Assembly (NCBI GenBank): GCA_001564135.1
Contig: LKNH01000062.1
Location: 1-10,736, forward strand
DNA from: Halobacteriaceae archaeon Tc-Br11_E2g27
Lineage (GTDB): Archaea > Halobacteriota > Halobacteria > Halobacteriales > Haloarculaceae
DNA: 10,736 nt
Reading direction: 5' to 3'
The position numbers were made by a program, and so were the translations under genes. Below the pieces are notes generated by a model that was not told the DNA's origin, made no database searches, and worked only from the letters and a program-made list of their open reading frames with translations. Shown piece after piece: positions 7,390 through 10,736 of the stretch; within the stretch, counting starts at the first letter, position 1; each line of letters begins with the position of its first letter.

Positions 7390-7452
7390 TGTGGGATGAT
7401 TACGGAATCGATAATTAGAGTGTGTCTTTCTTTTGGAACAAAAATGCATAGG

Positions 7453-7459
7453 TATTATA
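7453..7459 (+). promoter_or_regulatory. TATA box of the Lrp-RCK_C regulator gene
   Basis: TATTATA on the plus strand, inside the short palindrome GTATTATAC, is centred 33 bases before the ATG at 7489 and predicts a start site around 7482 with a leader of only a few bases. It is the same heptamer as in the divergent permease promoter. Its position inside the longer open frame from 7396 argues against that longer start. Confidence 0.45.
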
Positions 7460-7488
7460 CTATTGGGGATGGTATGGGACAAATTAAC

Positions 7489-8280
7489 ATGGTATCAGAT
7501 GCTGGATTAGCTAACGAGTATCGACTCGATGAGATCGACCGACGGATTCTGTACACACTGATGGACGATGCTCGGAACACGTCTGCACCGGAGATTGCTG
7601 AGAAGGTCAACGTTTCCCCGGCGACAGTCCGTAACCGAATCGCCCATCTAGAAGACCATGGTATCATCACCGGCTACCACGCAGACGTTGACTTCGAGCG
7701 CGCCGATGGTCGATTGACGAATCTCTTTCTCTGTAACGTTCCATTCACCAATATCGAACGTGTCACTACGCAGGCGGGCACGATTCCGGGTGTAATTAAC
7801 GTCCGTGAACTGATGGGCGGGCGAACCAATCTCCACGTGCTCGCGGCGGGCGAGGACACAACGGAGTTACGCAGAATTGGCCGCCAGCTCTCGGAACTTG
7901 GCCTCGAAATCGAAGATGAGGTGCTCGTTCAGGATGAGACTCAGTATCCGTACGCGCCGTTCGGTCCTGACGACGGTCAGGATGTTCGTCTCGCAGATTC
8001 GATTTCGTTGGCAGGCGGAACGGAGGTCATCGATATTGCGGTTGATGAGGACGCACCCATCGTGGGACGGACAATTCAGGAGGCTGTCCAAGCAGATCTG
8101 CTCGAAGATGATGCACTGCTAATTGCGATTGAGCGTGGTGACGACACGATTACCCCTCAGGGAAATACAGAAATCAAACCGAACGACATTGTCACCGTGT
8201 TTTCACCGGACCGGGAAAAGAAACCAACCCTGGAAGCCTTCAAAGAGAAGGATAGCTCCACTTCGACGGTCTCCACCTAA
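7489..8280 (+). CDS. Lrp/AsnC-type transcription regulator with C-terminal RCK_C (TrkA_C) domain
   Basis: The protein is 263 residues from the ATG at 7489. That start leaves a natural N-terminus (MVSDAGLANEYRLDEIDRRIL) just before the helix-turn-helix and lies downstream of the TATA box; in-frame ATGs at 7396, 7444 and 7474 are possible alternatives. Residues 11-62 are an AsnC-type winged helix (SAPEIAEKVNVSPATVRNRI is the core), residues about 65-150 an Lrp-like ligand/oligomerisation domain, and residues about 175-240 an RCK_C domain (VGRTIQEAV, PNDIVTVFSP) of the kind found in TrkA and potassium channels. Lrp proteins bind DNA as dimers or larger assemblies; the RCK_C domain probably senses a small ligand. 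It is divergent from the permease-channel operon across a 182-base spacer, which suggests that it regulates that operon and perhaps itself. Its stop overlaps the next start (TAATG). Confidence 0.88.
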   Translation: MVSDAGLANEYRLDEIDRRILYTLMDDARNTSAPEIAEKVNVSPATVRNRIAHLEDHGIITGYHADVDFERADGRLTNLFLCNVPFTNIERVTTQAGTIPGVINVRELMGGRTNLHVLAAGEDTTELRRIGRQLSELGLEIEDEVLVQDETQYPYAPFGPDDGQDVRLADSISLAGGTEVIDIAVDEDAPIVGRTIQEAVQADLLEDDALLIAIERGDDTITPQGNTEIKPNDIVTVFSPDREKKPTLEAFKEKDSSTSTVST

Positions 8281-8489
8281 TGCGACTTGAACAACTGCTC
8301 CCAGACGTACTGGTCAGTGTTGATGAGGAGACACCGTGTGATGTTGCTGTCCTTTACGAATGCAAGCACTGTGGGTCGAAATTCGACGAGGAGCGAGACC
8401 AATGTCCTGTCTGTGATGCAACTGAAATTGCATCCTATACCTTCAGCAAGGATTGTATCGACCAATCCTCGGAAACTGAGTCCGAATAA
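8280..8489 (+). CDS. Small zinc-ribbon protein coupled to the Lrp-RCK_C gene
   Basis: This 69-residue acidic protein has two CxxC knuckles, YECKHCG (C28, C31) and QCPVCD (C42, C45), spaced as in a rubredoxin-like zinc ribbon. A fifth and sixth Cys (C20, C59) lie outside the ribbon. There is no membrane segment or signal peptide. The start shares one base with the stop of the regulator gene (TAATG), which strongly suggests translational coupling and matched amounts of the two proteins. No Shine-Dalgarno is visible. The function is unknown: it may be a partner or modulator of the regulator, or a metal- or redox-sensing accessory. The operon ends here, with 31 bases before the convergent UspA gene and no clear terminator. 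Confidence 0.75.
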   Translation: MRLEQLLPDVLVSVDEETPCDVAVLYECKHCGSKFDEERDQCPVCDATEIASYTFSKDCIDQSSETESE

Positions 8490-8520
8490 CTGTATTGCTT
8501 CCGTGCAGTTAGTGAGAGGG

Positions 8521-8961
8521 TCACTCCGCTGGTTCTACTTGTGGGAGTGCGATGACTGGTATCTCACACTCGGTGACGAGTTTTAAAGACAGATCGCCCG
8601 AGAGGAACTGTACGATTCGGTTACCGCCTCGGGACCGATATGCGACCGCGCTAGCATCGACTTCCTCTGCTGCTTCGAAAATCGTATCGACGATATTCCG
8701 GGCGTACTTAACGTGGACATCAGCATCTGGGAAAAGTGTCCGAAAGTTAGCGTATGATTCTGCGGCTATTTCCTCGGACTGTTCGACAGGGGTTTTGTCG
8801 GGAGCACCGCCTGCTTTTTCAACAACGTGAAGGACAGTTACTCGCTCGGGAGTATAGGGTGCAAGCGCTTTTGCCGTCTTGAGCGCATCTTCCTCGTGTG
8901 CAACTGGAACAAGGACGTGCTTCAGGAGGTCCTGCTGTGAGTCTTGGTCTGTCCTGTCCAT
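8521..8961 (-). CDS. Stand-alone universal stress protein (UspA) domain protein
   Basis: The protein has 146 residues when started at the ATG at 8961; an in-frame ATG at 8994 would start inside the promoter palindrome, upstream of the TATA box centre, and is unlikely. It is a single UspA fold: first strand HVLVPV, acidic turn HEEDA, strand VTVLHVV, and the C-terminal region YRSRGGNRIVQFLSGD followed by the last strand IPVIALPQ. The nucleotide motif G-x2-G-x9-G-S is altered: the first glycine is Arg and the final Ser is Asp, so ATP binding may be weak or absent. It is probably a cytosolic dimer. It lies about 200 bases downstream of the KefB-like antiporter on the same strand and has its own promoter. 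A regulatory link to that antiporter is plausible but inferred only from position. Confidence 0.85.
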   Translation of the reverse strand: MDRTDQDSQQDLLKHVLVPVAHEEDALKTAKALAPYTPERVTVLHVVEKAGGAPDKTPVEQSEEIAAESYANFRTLFPDADVHVKYARNIVDTIFEAAEEVDASAVAYRSRGGNRIVQFLSGDLSLKLVTECEIPVIALPQVEPAE

Positions 8962-8975
8962 ACGAATATCTTGGC

Positions 8976-9000
8976 GACCCGATAAATAAACCATCGGGTC
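8976..9000 (-). promoter_or_regulatory. Perfect 8-bp inverted repeat bracketing the UspA TATA box
   Basis: The plus strand has GACCCGAT (8976-8983), the nine-base spacer AAATAAACC, then ATCGGGTC (8993-9000); the arms match perfectly. On the minus strand the region reads TTTATTTATC, centred about 25 bases before the UspA ATG at 8961, giving a leaderless promoter. TATA lies between the arms, so a dimeric protein bound to the arms would compete with TBP. Confidence 0.5.
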
Positions 9001-9166
9001 ACTACGAATAGTGCTGGTGACGTTCCTTGAAATAACTGCGAACGATACGAGGAAGAGTAGTACAATTCAGACTGGTGGATTGTGATAACGGTATGTACCG
9101 GCGAGAGGGAATCGGTCACGGAAACCTAACCAGTTCCATCTCAAAAGGCGAATCGAATACCGCTGG

Positions 9167-10736
9167 TCAGTCTAGTTCTAACTCAGTTTGTTGTTTTTCT
9201 TTGAGTTCCTCGCGGGTCATCTCCCCATCGATAAGTGCTCGTAACTGCTTGATGAGTTGCTCGCTTGCGAGTATATCCGAGACGGTCACGTAGAGTGCCC
9301 CGGAATCGAGCAGTGCAGTGGCTTTCTCAACATCATCCGACCGAAGGATAAGGTCAGCGTCGAAATCAAAGGCTATCAGTTGCTCGGAGATAGGTTCCGA
9401 GTGGACCGTTGAGATGATGAGCTGTGCGGAATCGGCCTGTGCCTTCTCCCACGTATATGGCTCCATCGCATCACCGTACACGTACGCTTCGTTGTCGGCC
9501 ACCACGTCTTCGCGATGCCCTGGGTCGTTTTCGATGACCACGTATGGCTGGTCGAGTCGTCGGCAGGCGCGAGCCAACTTCGGTCCCTGTCGGCCGTACC
9601 CGACGATAATCACGTGATTACTGAGACTGTCCGGCATCTCGCTTCGTTCGTCAATCTGCTTGTTCCCCCATCTATACAGGCCGAGCGACGAGACAACCTG
9701 ATAAATATCCTCCGCGTAGCGACGGCTGAGGCTCGACGTAATCATGCTCGCTGCGGCGGCGAAAATGATTGCGTCAAAGACGGCCTGATTCGTCAGGATG
9801 CCGAGCAGCCAGGCTTCAATCAGAATGATGAGGGCGAACTCGCTTACTTGGTCGCTGCTGAGGCTTGCCAGCGTCGCCGAGCGTGGCTCATATCCCTGAT
9901 AGATGAGGATTCCGGTCGTCAAGACGGGTTTAACGACTGCAACGAGAATGAGGAGGCCGCTCACCAATATCAACTTCTCGACCGTCGGCGAGGTGACGAG
10001 CATCCCCAGCGTGACGAAGAAAATCGCCACGAAGAAATCCCGTATCGAGGTAATCCCGTTGAACAACCCAAGATGTTCCGTGGGGTTGTGTCTTACAGCG
10101 AGACCGGCGGCGAACGCTCCGATAATTATCGAAATCCCGGCCAGTTCCGCAGCGCCGATGAACGCAACGAGGAGGGAAACAACGCCGATAATCAACAGTT
10201 CGTCGGAATCGCCGGCGAGTCGCCCCATCTTCTCGAACAAATACCGGTTGATAACCACCGAAACCAACAGCAGCGTCACGCCGTAGCCAACCTGTGTCGC
10301 AATCGGGTCAGCAGCGAGCGTTCCTGCCCCAAGTACGAGCAGGATAGCAATTCCAACGAGGTCCTGGACGAACTGAATCGACTGTGCTAACCGACCGCGG
10401 ACGAGGTTGCGGCGAATCTCAGTCTGTAATAGCGCTGTTCCGACAATCGTCGATGAGAGGGCCACGGCAACGCCAAGATAGATTGCCTCCTCGACGGGGA
10501 TACCGAGTACCACGCCGAAACCGACACCGAGTGACCCGACGACGACAATCTGTCCGAGCGCGGCAATCTCGCTGTCGACGAGCACCGTCCGAACCGAAGA
10601 CAGCGATATTTGCACCCCGAACGTAAAGACCAGCAGCGCGATTCCGTATCGTGCAAGTTCGAGAATCAGGTCGGTATCGTCGACGAACAGTCCGGCAACG
10701 AGACCAGCGATAATCAAAAACGGAACGCTCGGCAGG
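9167..10736 (-). CDS. KefB-type CPA2 cation/proton antiporter with TrkA_N domain (5' end outside window)
   Basis: The reading frame stays open to the right edge: before the TTG at 10717 the frame continues upstream as LPSVPF, so this is not the true start. About 522 residues are visible. The membrane part (about 350 residues) shows CPA2 hallmarks: FTFGVQIS in the third helix, ALSSTIVGTALL, the QD pair in FVQDLVGIAI, FFVTLGM, VVKP, and SSDQVSEFAL. After a linker, a TrkA_N domain carries an intact dinucleotide loop (VGYGRQGPK) and an acidic residue after beta-2 (VIEND), suiting NAD(H). No TrkA_C domain follows; the protein ends in a charged tail (EELKEKQQTELELD). It probably exchanges K+ or Na+ for protons across the cytoplasmic membrane, gated by nucleotide; which ion cannot be read. 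The UspA gene follows after about 200 bases in which I see only that gene's promoter. Confidence 0.88.
   Translation of the reverse strand, partial: LPSVPFLIIAGLVAGLFVDDTDLILELARYGIALLVFTFGVQISLSSVRTVLVDSEIAALGQIVVVGSLGVGFGVVLGIPVEEAIYLGVAVALSSTIVGTALLQTEIRRNLVRGRLAQSIQFVQDLVGIAILLVLGAGTLAADPIATQVGYGVTLLLVSVVINRYLFEKMGRLAGDSDELLIIGVVSLLVAFIGAAELAGISIIIGAFAAGLAVRHNPTEHLGLFNGITSIRDFFVAIFFVTLGMLVTSPTVEKLILVSGLLILVAVVKPVLTTGILIYQGYEPRSATLASLSSDQVSEFALIILIEAWLLGILTNQAVFDAIIFAAAASMITSSLSRRYAEDIYQVVSSLGLYRWGNKQIDERSEMPDSLSNHVIIVGYGRQGPKLARACRRLDQPYVVIENDPGHREDVVADNEAYVYGDAMEPYTWEKAQADSAQLIISTVHSEPISEQLIAFDFDADLILRSDDVEKATALLDSGALYVTVSDILASEQLIKQLRALIDGEMTREELKEKQQTELELD

Noticed and set aside
7396..7488. 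N-terminal extension of the Lrp-RCK_C regulator from upstream in-frame ATGs.
   Set aside because: The extension covers the TATA box and encodes residues outside the normal start of the helix-turn-helix domain; the ATG at 7489 fits promoter spacing better.
8962..8994. N-terminal extension of the UspA protein from the ATG at 8994.
   Set aside because: It would place the start codon inside the inverted repeat that contains the TATA box, upstream of the predicted transcription start.
9515..10390. Plus-strand ORF of 291 codons opposite the antiporter gene.
   Set aside because: The translation is low-hydrophobicity, Asn/Arg/Gln-rich and without motifs, while the opposite strand encodes a well-matched CPA2 transporter.

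Overview
The window looks like chromosomal DNA from a halophilic archaeon (class Halobacteria). The predicted proteins are rich in Asp and Glu, several genes have an archaeal TATA-like element about 25 bases upstream of the ATG with no visible Shine-Dalgarno (leaderless transcripts), and the domain combinations (Lrp/AsnC regulator with an RCK_C domain, amino acid permease with two UspA domains) are ones I associate with haloarchaea. GC content looks moderate for that group; I cannot name a species. I saw no insertion sequence, tRNA, rRNA, CRISPR array or integration site, and no stretch over 300 bases lacks a gene.

Left part (1-3136). The tail of a glutaredoxin gene (+) ends one base before a convergent minus-strand block: aroE (shikimate dehydrogenase, complete), then a fused E1-like/YcaO protein resembling azoline-forming cyclodehydratases of RiPP pathways, then a small four-helix membrane protein with its own promoter. 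No obvious precursor peptide or azoline dehydrogenase accompanies the YcaO gene. The aroE promoter carries a perfect palindrome around its likely TATA box and a tandem 9-bp repeat further upstream.

Middle part (3366-8489). A minus-strand operon encodes an APC-family permease fused to two UspA domains and, overlapping it by 4 bp, a two-helix ion channel with two RCK units and an unusual filter (TTAGFGGD). Divergently, on the plus strand, lies an Lrp/AsnC regulator ending in an RCK_C (TrkA_C) domain, followed with a 1-bp overlap by a 69-residue zinc-ribbon protein. The layout suggests that the regulator controls the transporter/channel operon, and that regulator and channel share a ligand type through their RCK_C domains.

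Right part (8521-10736). A stand-alone UspA protein, whose TATA box lies between the arms of a perfect 8-bp inverted repeat, follows a KefB-type CPA2 cation/proton antiporter with a TrkA_N domain; the antiporter gene runs off the right edge. From 3366 rightward the theme is therefore monovalent cation, pH and amino acid homeostasis under nucleotide-sensing RCK and UspA domains.

The points most worth a second look are the orphan fused YcaO enzyme, the channel filter, the regulator/channel/permease module with its coupled zinc ribbon, and two promoters whose TATA boxes sit inside palindromes. All functional statements come from reading motifs; no database search was run.
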